Counted from the stretch's first letter, positions 54,245 through 61,984 are shown. The stretch is DNA of 64,000 nt from Micromonospora sp. CCTCC AA 2012012 (GCF_040499845.1 NZ_CP159342.1:3224001-3288000), one strand, 5' to 3'. The notes: generated by a model not told the origin, from the letters alone. A program made the numbers and translations.

Positions 54245-54961
54245 CTAGGCCGTCGGCCTCGTGTGCAGGACCTCCCGGGCCTGCTCGGCGGCGCGGGTGA
54301 TGCTCTCGCTGATGAAGTCGAGGAAGCGGGCGATGTTCTCCAGCCGGTGGGCGGCGGGAGTGTGCGGGCCGAGGACGGCCACGCCCCGGCGGGCGGTCTC
54401 GACGAGCTGGTCGTTGGCCCGGGCGCCGGCGATCGTCGCCTGGTAGAAGAGCTCGTCGTCGACGACGTACCGGTCGCGGCGGCGTTCGTCGCGTTCCCGG
54501 CGGACCAGGCTCTGCGCCTCCAGGAAGGTGATCGCCTTGGAGACGGACGCCGGGCTGACCCGGAGGTGCTGGGCCAGCTGGGACGCGGTGAGGCTGCCCG
54601 CGTCGGTGGTGAAGAGGCAGGTCAGCACCCGGGCCGCCATCTTGGGCAGACCCGAGGCCATGAGGACGGTGGTCAGACTCTCCTCCAACTCGGCCACGGC
54701 CTCCGGGTCGCGCCCGTGGGGTTGGGGGGCGGTCGGTGATCCGGTGCTGGAGGCGGGTCGACGCCGCCGGGCGCGGCGCTCGGTGGCGCGATGGGCCAGA
54801 TCGGCGCGGTAGGCGGTGGGGCCGCCGTTGCGCGTCACCTCCCGGGTGATCGTCGAGGTCGGACGGTCGAGGCGGCGGGCGATCTCGGCGTAGGGAAGGC
54901 TGTCGGCCAACCCCAGGGCGATCTGCTGGCGTTCCTGGACGGTGAGCCTGCCTCCCGGCAT
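54245..54961 (-). CDS. Regulator with IS30-type HTH fused to a MarR/GbsR-like domain
   Basis: DNA-binding protein of 238 aa. Residues 1-65 form an HTH like that of IS30 transposases: LTVQERQQIALGLADSLPYAEIARRLDR then STITREVTRNGG and a basic RATERRARRRR linker. Residues about 95-235 form a winged helix of MarR/GbsR type (LTASQLAQHLRVSPASVSKAITFLEAQSLV). So it could contact DNA with two different domains. The ATG at 54961 has GAGGAG six to eight bases ahead. It is divergent from the DUF4097-hydrolase operon; the gap contains inverted repeats over both promoters, which suggests that it represses itself and that operon. Confidence 0.85.
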   Translation of the reverse strand: MPGGRLTVQERQQIALGLADSLPYAEIARRLDRPTSTITREVTRNGGPTAYRADLAHRATERRARRRRPASSTGSPTAPQPHGRDPEAVAELEESLTTVLMASGLPKMAARVLTCLFTTDAGSLTASQLAQHLRVSPASVSKAITFLEAQSLVRRERDERRRDRYVVDDELFYQATIAGARANDQLVETARRGVAVLGPHTPAAHRLENIARFLDFISESITRAAEQAREVLHTRPTA

Positions 54962-55005
54962 CGCGTTCTCCTCGGTGTTTCCGCGTGTTGGTCCCTGCGC
55001 CGCTC

Positions 55006-55035
55006 AGCATAGCGTTCACTCACCATTCATTGCAA
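55006..55035 (-). promoter_or_regulatory. Promoter of the HTH-MarR regulator gene
   Basis: On the minus strand, TTGCAA (55030-55035), 18-base spacer, TATGCT (55006-55011). The -35 lies inside the 10-base palindrome CATTGCAATG (55028-55037), a likely autoregulatory operator. Confidence 0.5.
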
Positions 55036-55037
55036 TG
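55028..55037. promoter_or_regulatory. Palindromic operator candidate 1
   Basis: Perfect palindrome CATTGCAATG covering the -35 of the regulator gene. A related GTTGCATTGC follows at 55053-55062. Confidence 0.45.
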
Positions 55038-55118
55038 CGACAGGTGCCAGACGTTGCATTGCTTCCAAATCCATCGCAACGATTTACTGGCTCTGACCTG
55101 TTGATACTCCGAGCGAAC

Positions 55119-55134
55119 GCAACAGTCTCGTTGC
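55119..55134. promoter_or_regulatory. Inverted-repeat operator candidate 2
   Basis: GCAAC (55119-55123) N6 GTTGC (55130-55134) overlaps the -35 TTGCCA of the DUF4097-hydrolase promoter. Further single CAACG/CGTTG half-sites lie at about 55075-55082 and 55148-55153. Confidence 0.5.
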
Positions 55135-55159
55135 CACCAAGTAGAAAGCAACGTAGCGT
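55131..55159 (+). promoter_or_regulatory. Promoter of the DUF4097-hydrolase operon
   Basis: TTGCCA (55131-55136), a 17-base spacer, TAGCGT (55154-55159), then about 40 bases to the ATG at 55201 with GGGAGG seven bases ahead of it. Confidence 0.6.
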
Positions 55160-55200
55160 TTCCGTTGTCGGAAAGACACAGTGAGCACGGGAGGCGCACG

Positions 55201-55866
55201 ATGCAGAAGTTCGACACCCCGGTCCCGATCACCGCCGTCCTGGACATCCCCGCCGGACGCGTCCGGTTCATCGCCGCCGACCGCGCCGACGCCACCGTCG
55301 AGGTCCGGCCCGACGACCCCGCGAGGAACAACGACGTACGGGCGGCCGACCGGACCAGCGTCACCTACGCCGACGGCGTCCTGCGGATCCAGACCGAGGA
55401 GCCGAGGAACCGGCTCCTCGGCCCCTCCGGATCGCTGGAGGTCACGGTCCAACTACCGGCCGGCTCCCGGGTCGAGGCGAAGGCCGCCGGCGCCGAGCTG
55501 CGCGGCGTCGGTCGCCTCGGTGACCTCGCCTTCGAGGGCGCGTACCGCCGGATCAAGATCGACGAGGCGGGGCAGGTGCGGCTCACCGCGATCGACGGCG
55601 ACGTCGAGGTGGGTCGGCTCACCGGGCCCGCGGAGATCAGCACCGCGCGGGGCGACATCCGGATCGCGGAGGCCGTCCGCGGCACCGTCGTGCTGCGTAC
55701 CGGGTCCGGCGACATCTCGGTCGGCGCCGCCGTCGGCGTCTCGGCGGCCCTGGACGCCGGCACCGGCCACGGCCGGATCAGCAACGCGCTCCGCAACGAC
55801 GGCACCACCGTGCTCGACATCCACGCCACCACCGCGCAGGGCGACATCGCCGCCCGCAGCCTCTAG
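55201..55866 (+). CDS. DUF4097-type beta-helix protein
   Basis: Protein of 221 aa with the repeating beta pattern of DUF4097/putative adhesin domains: repeats ending GDVEVGRL, GDIRIAEA, GDISVGAA and GDIAARSL. No signal peptide or membrane segment is visible, so it is probably cytoplasmic, where such proteins in actinobacteria often accompany regulators. The function is not known. The ATG at 55201 has GGGAGG seven bases upstream and begins MQKFDTPVPITAVLDIPAG, the normal start; an upstream frame extension has no ribosome site. It is 13 bases ahead of the hydrolase gene and shares its transcript. Confidence 0.85.
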   Translation: MQKFDTPVPITAVLDIPAGRVRFIAADRADATVEVRPDDPARNNDVRAADRTSVTYADGVLRIQTEEPRNRLLGPSGSLEVTVQLPAGSRVEAKAAGAELRGVGRLGDLAFEGAYRRIKIDEAGQVRLTAIDGDVEVGRLTGPAEISTARGDIRIAEAVRGTVVLRTGSGDISVGAAVGVSAALDAGTGHGRISNALRNDGTTVLDIHATTAQGDIAARSL

Positions 55867-55879
55867 AGGAGCAGCAAGC

Positions 55880-56698
55880 ATGACGAAGAACGACACGCCC
55901 GTGAGCGGTCCGACGTGGACGGGCCTGGTGCCGGTCGAGGACACCGCGCTGGCCGTCACCGACACCGGCGGTCCAGGTGTCCCGGTGGTCTACCTCAACG
56001 GCCAGTTCGCCACCCAGGGCTACTGGCGCCGGGTGATCGCCGACCTCGGGCCGGGCTGGCGGCACCTCACCTACGACGAGCGCGCCCGGGGCCGCTCGAA
56101 GCGCTCCGCGGACTACTCCTTCGCCGCGGCCGTGCGCGACGTCGACGCCGTGCTCGCCGCGCGCGAGGTGGATCGGGCGCTCGTGGTCGGCTGGTCCTAC
56201 GGGGCGGTCGTCGCGGCCCACTGGGCCCACCGGAACCCCGAGCGGGCCATCGGCGCGGTCCTGGTCGACGGCGCGTTCCCGTACGACTGGCTGGACGAGG
56301 CCATGGAACAGCGGATCCGGAAGCTGTTCCGACGGCTGAACCTCTTCCTGCCGCTGCTGCGCCCGACCGGCCTCGCCCCTCGGATGAGCGCCGCGCAGCA
56401 GGCCGAGAGCAACATCGAACTCGGCCGGCTCTCCCGGGTGGACCAGTTGGGCCCGGTGCTCGACGCCATCACCGTCCCGACCCGGTACGTGGTCGCCTCC
56501 GGCGTCTCCTTCGGCAGCCACGGCGACGAGCAGGAACGCATCCGCACCAGCCTGGACGCGGTGACCGCCGGCAACCCCAACATCGCGGTCAGCGCAAAGG
56601 TCGCCAGCAACCACGGTGCCCTGCTCAAGAAGGACTACCGGGCCGTCACCGCTGCCGTACGCGAGGTCGCCGGCCTCGATCGGACGGGCCGCGGCTGA
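55880..56698 (+). CDS. Alpha/beta hydrolase
   Basis: Soluble alpha/beta-fold hydrolase of 272 aa. Nucleophile elbow GWSYG with Ser106, oxyanion region VVYLNGQFATQGYW, catalytic His245 in ASNHGALL, and an acidic residue in VDGAFPYDW or later. A cap domain rich in Arg/Leu (about 140-190) covers the site. The substrate is unknown: an ester or lactone is typical. The ATG at 55880 has AGAGGAG eight bases ahead. It is cotranscribed with the DUF4097 gene and probably under the divergent regulator, which would fit an inducible detoxification or signal-degrading role. Confidence 0.88.
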   Translation: MTKNDTPVSGPTWTGLVPVEDTALAVTDTGGPGVPVVYLNGQFATQGYWRRVIADLGPGWRHLTYDERARGRSKRSADYSFAAAVRDVDAVLAAREVDRALVVGWSYGAVVAAHWAHRNPERAIGAVLVDGAFPYDWLDEAMEQRIRKLFRRLNLFLPLLRPTGLAPRMSAAQQAESNIELGRLSRVDQLGPVLDAITVPTRYVVASGVSFGSHGDEQERIRTSLDAVTAGNPNIAVSAKVASNHGALLKKDYRAVTAAVREVAGLDRTGRG

Positions 56699-56716
56699 GG
56701 CCGATCACCCTGGCCG

Positions 56717-56757
56717 GGCGTGGCAGGCGGATCAGAGGCCGCTCGGCCTGCCACGCC
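56717..56757. terminator. Bidirectional terminator hairpin
   Basis: Perfect 12-base arms GGCGTGGCAGGC and GCCTGCCACGCC around a 17-base loop, between the convergent hydrolase and cold-shock-domain genes. Confidence 0.7.
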
Positions 56758-56763
56758 GTCCCC

Positions 56764-57054
56764 TCATTCACCGAATTCGAGATGCAGGGTGCTGCGGTAG
56801 GCCACCGACCGGCACTGCGCCGGGGATGCGGGACGCTCGTCGCCGGTCCAGACCGCGAGCGCCCGGAAGGCGTATCCGTCCTGCTCGGCGCGCTCGAACT
56901 CGAAGGAGACCGGGCGGCCCGGATCGAGGGATCGGAAGCCGCCGGCCAGGATGCTGCTGAAGTGCGCCCAGCAGCCGCCCGGGGTGGCGTCGGAGTCGAT
57001 GACTCCCCAGCCCTCGCCGCTGCGCCATTCCCGCACGGTGCCGGTAGCTGTCAC
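56764..57054 (-). CDS. Cold-shock-domain protein with C-terminal extension
   Basis: Protein of 96 aa. Residues 4-68 are a diverged cold-shock domain: GTVREWRSGEGWGVIDSD (RNP1 region GWGVI instead of GFGFI), then CWAHFSSI (RNP2 region), GRPVSFEFERAEQDGYAFRA. A 28-residue tail with one cysteine follows and is absent from normal CspA proteins. It could bind single-stranded nucleic acid, though the aromatic set is reduced. The GTG at 57054 lacks a ribosome site; GATACT six bases upstream may be an imperfect leaderless -10. Confidence 0.78.
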   Translation of the reverse strand: MTATGTVREWRSGEGWGVIDSDATPGGCWAHFSSILAGGFRSLDPGRPVSFEFERAEQDGYAFRALAVWTGDERPASPAQCRSVAYRSTLHLEFGE

Positions 57055-57095
57055 ACCGTCAGTATCACCCCTTGACGGCGTCCACCACCGACCCG

Positions 57096-57133
57096 CGAAA
57101 GGGCCGGACCGCGTCGGCGGTCCGGCCCTTTCG
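57096..57133 (-). terminator. Terminator of the wlbC-wlbA operon
   Basis: Perfect 15-base arms CGAAAGGGCCGGACC and GGTCCGGCCCTTTCG around an 8-base loop, 11 bases past the wlbA stop. Confidence 0.75.
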
Positions 57134-57144
57134 GTCGTACGGGA

Positions 57145-58176
57145 TCAGGCGACGGCGACCCGGTCGCCGGCCTCGGCGGCCGAACCCACGGCGACCGTCT
57201 TGCCGACCGACGCCGACTCCAGCAGACCGGCGGCCACCTGCACGGTCCGCAGGCCCTGGCGCAGGGTGACGATGTCGCTCTGCTTGCCCTCGACGGCGTC
57301 GCGGAACCGCTCGTGCTCGACCAGCAGCGGCTCCCGCTTCGGGATCGCGAAGCGGACCATGTCGCCCTCGGCGACGCCGCGGAACGCGCGCAGCGCCTCC
57401 CACTCGGTGTCGATGGCGGCGTTGGCATAGAAGGTCAGGTCGGCGGTGAGGGTGTCCGCCACGAAGCAGCCCTTGTCGCCGGTGACGACGGTGGACCGCT
57501 CCTTGAGCGGGCTCAGCCAGTTGACCAGGTGGTTGACCATCGTGCCGTCGGCGAGCTGACCCACCACGGCGACCATGTCCTCGTGCAGCCGGCCGGAGCG
57601 GGAGACCGTCCGGGCCGAGACCGAGGTGTATTCCTGGCCGGTGACCCAGCTGGTCAGGTCGATGTCGTGGGTGGCCAGGTCCATCACCACGCCGACGTCG
57701 GCGATGCGGTGCGGGAACGGGCCCTGGCGGCGGGTGACGACCTGGAAGACCTCGCCCAGCTCGCCGGCCTCCAGCCGGGTACGCAGGTTCTGCAGGGCCG
57801 GGTTGTAGCGCTCGATGTGGCCGACGCCGGCGACCAGGCCGGCGGTCTCGAACGCGTCGACCAGCCGGGTGGCCGCCTCGACGGACTGCGCGAGCGGCTT
57901 CTCGATCAGCGCGCAGACGCCGTTGGCGGCGAGTTCCAGGCCGATCTGCTCGTGCAGTGCGGTGGGGCAGGCGACGACGGCGTAGTCGACGCCCATGGCG
58001 AGCAGGTCGCTCAGGTCCGGTACGACCGGGGCGCGCAGCGTGCCGGTGGTGTCACCGGCCGGGTCGACGATGCCGACCAGCTCGACGCCGTCGAGGTTGG
58101 ACAGCACCCGGGCGTGGTTGCGCCCCATCGCGCCGAGGCCGATCAGGCCGGCGCGCAGCTTGCGTCCCTCGCTCAT
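57145..58176 (-). CDS. wlbA: Gfo/Idh/MocA oxidoreductase (WlbA/WbpB-like)
   Basis: NAD-dependent sugar oxidoreductase of 343 aa. Rossmann start RAGLIGLGAMGRNHARVL, then ALIEKPLAQSVEAA with the EKP lysine and GVGHIERYNPAL typical of the WlbA/WbpB group, which oxidise C3 of UDP-GlcNAcA. DLATHDIDLTSW carries the conserved His/Asp. The ATG at 58176 overlaps the aminotransferase stop (ATGA), matching the tight coupling of oxidase and aminotransferase in the Wlb/Wbp route, where oxoglutarate recycling links the two. The open frame continues upstream inside the aminotransferase gene without support. A different sugar substrate is possible. Confidence 0.85.
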   Translation of the reverse strand: MSEGRKLRAGLIGLGAMGRNHARVLSNLDGVELVGIVDPAGDTTGTLRAPVVPDLSDLLAMGVDYAVVACPTALHEQIGLELAANGVCALIEKPLAQSVEAATRLVDAFETAGLVAGVGHIERYNPALQNLRTRLEAGELGEVFQVVTRRQGPFPHRIADVGVVMDLATHDIDLTSWVTGQEYTSVSARTVSRSGRLHEDMVAVVGQLADGTMVNHLVNWLSPLKERSTVVTGDKGCFVADTLTADLTFYANAAIDTEWEALRAFRGVAEGDMVRFAIPKREPLLVEHERFRDAVEGKQSDIVTLRQGLRTVQVAAGLLESASVGKTVAVGSAAEAGDRVAVA

Positions 58177-59282
58177 CGGGCACCGCCCGCGAGGTTCGCA
58201 CCCTCGGCGATCCGCTCCAGGTCGGCCTGGCTCAGCGACGGGTGCACCGGCAGCGAGACCACCTCGGCGGCGGCCTTCTCGGTCTCGGGGAGGTCCCACG
58301 GGCCGGGCTGGCCGTCCGCGTTGAGGTAGGGCTTGAGGCGGTGGATCGGGGTCGGGTAGTAGACCGCGTTGCCGATGCCCAGCTCGGTGAGGCGGGCCTG
58401 GGCGGCGTCGCGGTTGCCGGTCACCCGCACCGTGTACTGGTGGTAGACGTGCTTGGCACCGTCGGCCACCGGCGGGGTGATCATGCCGGTGATGGCGGAG
58501 TCGAGGAACTTGGCGTTGGCGCGACGCTGCTCGGTCCACTCGCCGAGCTGGCGCAGCTGCACCCGGCCGATGGCGGCGGCCACGTCGGTCATCCGCATGT
58601 TGGCGCCGACGATCTCGTTGGCGTACCGCTGCTCCATGCCCTGGTTGCGCAGCAGCCGCAGGGTACGGGCCAGCTCGGCGTCACCGGTGGTGATCATGCC
58701 GCCCTCGAGGGAGTGCATGTTCTTCGTCGGATAGAAGCTGAAGCAGCCGGCGGTGCCGAAGGCGCCGACCGGGGTGCCGTTCAGCGCGGCGCCGTGCGCC
58801 TGTGCGGCGTCCTCGACCACGGCCAGGCCGTGCTGCTGCGCGATGGCCATGATCCGGTCCATCGCGGCCGGGTGGCCGTAGAGGTGCACCGGCATGATGC
58901 CGACGGTCTTCGGCGTGATCGCGGCGGCGACGGCCTCCGGGTCGACGCAGAAGGTGCCCGGCTCGATGTCCACGAAGACCGGCTCGGCGCCGACCAGGCG
59001 GACGGCGTTGCCGCTCGCGGCGAAGGAGAACGAGGGCACGATGACCTCGTCGCCCGGGCCGAAGCCGAGCGCCATCAGGGTGAGCTGAAGGGCCGAGGTG
59101 CCGGAGTTGACGGCGACGCAGTGCCGGCCGTCGACCAGCTCGCCGAACTCCTCCTCGAACGCCGCGACCTCCGGGCCCTGTACGACCCGGCCGCTCCGCA
59201 GCACCCGGACAGCCGCTTCGATCTCGGCCTCACCGATGATCGGTCGCGCTGGGGGGATGAACTCTGAGTGCGGCCCAGCCAT
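58173..59282 (-). CDS. wlbC: DegT/DnrJ/EryC1 sugar aminotransferase (WlbC/WbpE-like)
   Basis: PLP-dependent sugar aminotransferase of 369 aa. It starts FIPPARPIIGEAEIEAAVRVLRSG, has NSGTSALQLTLMALG, the PLP-contact VVEDAAQAHGA and the Schiff-base Lys187 in SFYPTKNMH, then EGGMITTGD. In the Wlb/Wbp route the enzyme converts the 3-keto-uronic acid to the 3-amino form with glutamate. I start at the ATG 59282, which has AGGAGG seven bases upstream, rather than 30 bases further out. It is followed by wlbA with a four-base overlap. A minus-strand TACCAT (59340-59345) may be its -10. Confidence 0.9.
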   Translation of the reverse strand: MAGPHSEFIPPARPIIGEAEIEAAVRVLRSGRVVQGPEVAAFEEEFGELVDGRHCVAVNSGTSALQLTLMALGFGPGDEVIVPSFSFAASGNAVRLVGAEPVFVDIEPGTFCVDPEAVAAAITPKTVGIMPVHLYGHPAAMDRIMAIAQQHGLAVVEDAAQAHGAALNGTPVGAFGTAGCFSFYPTKNMHSLEGGMITTGDAELARTLRLLRNQGMEQRYANEIVGANMRMTDVAAAIGRVQLRQLGEWTEQRRANAKFLDSAITGMITPPVADGAKHVYHQYTVRVTGNRDAAQARLTELGIGNAVYYPTPIHRLKPYLNADGQPGPWDLPETEKAAAEVVSLPVHPSLSQADLERIAEGANLAGGAR

Positions 59283-59445
59283 GGGGCTTCCTCCTGTCGA
59301 CAAAGTGCTCATTGGGGGTTTTCCGGCTTCCGAGGGGGGATGGTAACTGGCTTCGCTGATGCGTCAGTGACCGCGTTGTTCGTCCGACCAGCCGAATGGG
59401 TCAACGTGCGTACGGTGCGGCTGGTCACGGACGCGGCGCCGGGGG

Positions 59446-60078
59446 TCAGACTTCCACCTCGTCGCGGACGGGCCCCAAGCATGCTACCCGGAGCGCCGCG
59501 ACGATCGCGGTGGCCAACCGTGGCACCTCGTCCATGCTCATCGGCGCCCGGGCGATCGCCAGCCGCCAGTAGAGCGGGCCGACGATCAGGTCGACCGCCG
59601 CCCGGGTGTCGGTGTCCGGGGCGAGTTCGCCCCGCTCGACCGCCCGGCCGATCAGGATCCGGCCGACCGCCTGCTGGTAGTCGTCCAGCGCCTGTTGGAG
59701 CTTCTCGCCGATCTGCGGATTGCGGGCCGCCTCGGCCAGCAGGTCCGGGATGATCTGCGAGGCCAGCCGGTGCCGCAGCGCCCGCGCCATCACGTGCAGC
59801 AGGATCTCCAGGTCGCTCAGGAGGCTGCCGGTGTCCAGCAGGGGCAGGTTGCGCCCCGCCACGGCGGAGACCATGTCCAGCACCAGGTCGAGTTTCGAGC
59901 GCCAGCGGCGATAGATCGCCGTCTTGCTCACCCCGGCCCGGCGGGCCACCGCCTCGATCGAGAGGCGGCCGTAGCCGACCTCGGCCAACTCCTGCATGAC
60001 GGCAGCACGGATGGCCGTGGTGATCTCACCACGCAGTACCGCCGCACCGGCCGGGGCACGCCTCTTCTCGGTCGTCAC
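59446..60078 (-). CDS. TetR-family transcriptional regulator
   Basis: Repressor-type protein of 210 aa. N-terminal HTH: EVGYGRLSIEAVARRAGVSKTAIYRRW (about residues 33-59), with the usual TetR recognition helix. The C-terminal ligand domain is of the TetR_C type seen with AcrR-like proteins (APMSMDEVPRLATAIVAALRVACLG). The GTG at 60078 follows TACATT by seven bases, so the mRNA is probably leaderless; a longer frame has no support. It is divergent from the TagGH-type exporter genes and may control them and itself through the inverted repeat at 60093-60113. Confidence 0.9.
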   Translation of the reverse strand: MTTEKRRAPAGAAVLRGEITTAIRAAVMQELAEVGYGRLSIEAVARRAGVSKTAIYRRWRSKLDLVLDMVSAVAGRNLPLLDTGSLLSDLEILLHVMARALRHRLASQIIPDLLAEAARNPQIGEKLQQALDDYQQAVGRILIGRAVERGELAPDTDTRAAVDLIVGPLYWRLAIARAPMSMDEVPRLATAIVAALRVACLGPVRDEVEV

Positions 60079-60085
60079 GTGGAAC

Positions 60086-60091
60086 AATGTA
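60086..60091 (-). promoter_or_regulatory. Leaderless-type -10 box of the TetR gene
   Basis: TACATT on the minus strand, seven bases before the GTG at 60078, next to the inverted repeat 60093-60113. Confidence 0.5.
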
Positions 60092-60092
60092 G

Positions 60093-60113
60093 CGCAACGA
60101 CGGTACGGTTGCG
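60093..60113. promoter_or_regulatory. Candidate TetR operator
   Basis: CGCAAC (60093-60098) N9 GTTGCG (60108-60113), a 21-base inverted repeat directly upstream of the TetR -10 box, in the 167-base gap to the exporter genes. A plus-strand TAGATT (60176-60181) may be the exporter -10. Confidence 0.5.
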
Positions 60114-60245
60114 TCCCGACGTGTTTTGGACTACCTTCCACGCAGCGGCGAGGCCCTGCCACGACCTCGGCGGGCTAGATTTCATCGCTGCGACACCCTT
60201 CCTTCCACTGCTCCCCATCGGCACGAAAGATCGGAGCACCTGACC

Positions 60246-61148
60246 ATGGCCAACACCGTGGTGGCCGACCCCGACTCCGGGCTGACCCAGGCCCAGCTCG
60301 CGCAGCGGTACGGGCTCCGGGTCGCCGGGGAACGCCCACCCCTGGCCGAGTACGTCCGCAAGCTCTGGGCCTACCGGCACTTCATGACCGCGTACTCGCG
60401 GGCGAAGGTCGCCTCGTCGTTCAGTCAGACCCAGCTCGGGCAGCTCTGGCAGGTGCTGACCCCGATCACCAACGCGGCGGTCTACTTCCTGATCTTCGGG
60501 CTGATCCTGAACCAGCACCGGAACGTGTCGAACTTCATCGCGTACCTCTGCACCGGTGTCTTCATCTTCATGTTCACCCAGACCGCGGTGACCAACGGCA
60601 CCAGCGCGATCACCTCGAACCTGGGGCTGATCCGGGCGCTGCAGTTCCCCCGGGCCGCGCTGCCGATCACGGTCACCCTGGTTCAGCTCCAGCAGCTGCT
60701 CATGTCGATGGTGGTGCTGGCCGGCATCGTCCTGCTCACCGGCGAGCCGATCACCCTCCGCTGGCTGCTGATCGCCCCGACGCTGCTGCTCCAGACGGTC
60801 TTCAACGTCGGGCTGACCATGGTGATGGCCCGGATCGGCGCGAAGGTCACCGACCTCAAGCAGGTCATGCCGTTCGTCATGCGCACCTGGCTGTACGCCT
60901 CCGGCGTGCTCTACCCCGTCGCCCTGTTCCGGCAGCATCTGCCCCCGTGGGCGGCCACCCTGCTGGAGGGCAACCCGGCGCTGGTCTACATCGAGCTGGC
61001 CCGGCACTCGCTGCTGGACTCCCACCGGCAGAACCTGGTCTCGTCCCCCACCCAGCTCTGGCTGCTGGGGCTCGCCTGGGCGGTCATCGCCGGGGTCGGC
61101 GGGTTCATCTACTTCTGGCGCGGAGAAGAGGAGTACGGCCGTGGCTGA
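60246..61148 (+). CDS. tagG: Polysaccharide/teichoic acid ABC exporter, permease
   Basis: ABC-2 type permease of 300 aa with six hydrophobic helices, of the TagG/Wzm group. Family blocks: YSRAKVASSFSQTQLGQLWQVLTPI near the N-terminus, YFLIFGLILN, GTSAITSNLGLIRALQFPRAALPI, and MRTWLYASGVLYPV late. It forms the channel that moves an undecaprenyl-linked polymer outward. The ATG at 60246 has GGAG nine bases ahead. It overlaps the ATPase gene by eight bases. The neighbouring CDP-ribitol synthase supports a teichoic-acid substrate. Confidence 0.9.
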   Translation: MANTVVADPDSGLTQAQLAQRYGLRVAGERPPLAEYVRKLWAYRHFMTAYSRAKVASSFSQTQLGQLWQVLTPITNAAVYFLIFGLILNQHRNVSNFIAYLCTGVFIFMFTQTAVTNGTSAITSNLGLIRALQFPRAALPITVTLVQLQQLLMSMVVLAGIVLLTGEPITLRWLLIAPTLLLQTVFNVGLTMVMARIGAKVTDLKQVMPFVMRTWLYASGVLYPVALFRQHLPPWAATLLEGNPALVYIELARHSLLDSHRQNLVSSPTQLWLLGLAWAVIAGVGGFIYFWRGEEEYGRG

Positions 61149-61941
61149 CCAGACCCAACTGGCGGAGCCCACCGCCACGCCCGCCGCCGGGCGCATCCCG
61201 ACCGTCGTGGTCGACGACGTGCACGTCGTCTACCGGGTGCACAAGGGCGCCACCGGGGGCACCAGCCCGGTGACCGCGCTCAAGCGGATCGTCTCCCGCA
61301 CCAGCGCCCCGAACATCACCGAGGTGCACGCGGTCAAGGGGGTGAGCTTCACCGCGTACCAGGGTGAGGCCATCGGGCTGATCGGCAGCAACGGCTCCGG
61401 CAAGTCCACCCTGCTGCGGGCCATCGCCGGCCTGCTGCCGGTGAACAAGGGCGCCGTCTACACGGCGGGCCAGCCGTCGCTGCTCGGCGTGAACGCCGCG
61501 CTGCTCAACGACCTCTCCGGCGAGCGGAACGTGGTGCTCGGCTGCCTGGCCATGGGCATGCCGCCCGAGGAGGTCAAGAAGCTCGCCCCGGAGATCATCG
61601 AGTTCTCCGGGATCAACGAGCGGGGCGACTTCGCCTCGCTGCCGATGCGCACCTACTCCTCCGGCATGGGCGCCCGGCTCCGCTTCGCCATCGCGGCGGC
61701 GAAGAAGCACGACGTACTCCTGATCGACGAGGCCCTGGCCACCGGTGACCGGAAGTTCCGTCGCCGCAGCGAGCAGCGGGTCCGCGAGCTGCGCGAGGGC
61801 GCCGGCACGGTCTTCCTGGTCAGCCACTCGCTCAGCTCGGTCGCCGACACCTGCGAGCGGACCATCTGGCTGGAGAGCGGCGTGCTGCGGATGGACGGCC
61901 CGACCGACGAGGTCATCGCGGCGTACGAGAGCCAGCAGTAG
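61141..61941 (+). CDS. tagH: Polysaccharide/teichoic acid ABC exporter, ATPase
   Basis: ABC ATPase of 266 aa. Walker A GSNGSGKS (82-89, Lys88), signature YSSGMGARL, Walker B VLLIDEAL, H-loop VSHS. The protein ends soon after the ATPase core, so it lacks the carbohydrate-binding C-terminal domain that Wzt uses to recognise a capped chain; this agrees with TagH-like export of any finished chain. The N-terminal 45 residues carry a linker (VHVVYRVHKG) typical of TagH/Wzt. It starts with GTG at 61141 inside the permease gene. Cotranscribed with the permease. Confidence 0.92.
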   Translation: MADQTQLAEPTATPAAGRIPTVVVDDVHVVYRVHKGATGGTSPVTALKRIVSRTSAPNITEVHAVKGVSFTAYQGEAIGLIGSNGSGKSTLLRAIAGLLPVNKGAVYTAGQPSLLGVNAALLNDLSGERNVVLGCLAMGMPPEEVKKLAPEIIEFSGINERGDFASLPMRTYSSGMGARLRFAIAAAKKHDVLLIDEALATGDRKFRRRSEQRVRELREGAGTVFLVSHSLSSVADTCERTIWLESGVLRMDGPTDEVIAAYESQQ

Positions 61942-61948
61942 GACCGTC

Positions 61949-61984
61949 GAGCGCACCGGCCGGGTCCGCCCGGTCGGTGCGCTC
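61949..61984 (+). terminator. Terminator after the ABC exporter genes
   Basis: GAGCGCACCG (61949-61958) and CGGTGCGCTC (61975-61984) are perfect arms; CCGGG/CCCGG continue the stem after one mismatch. Confidence 0.65.

Noticed and set aside
54245..54961. Remnant of an IS30 transposase
   Set aside because: The N-terminal HTH resembles IS30, but no DDE catalytic domain or terminal repeats follow, and the rest is an intact MarR-like domain in good coding frame. It is a regulator.
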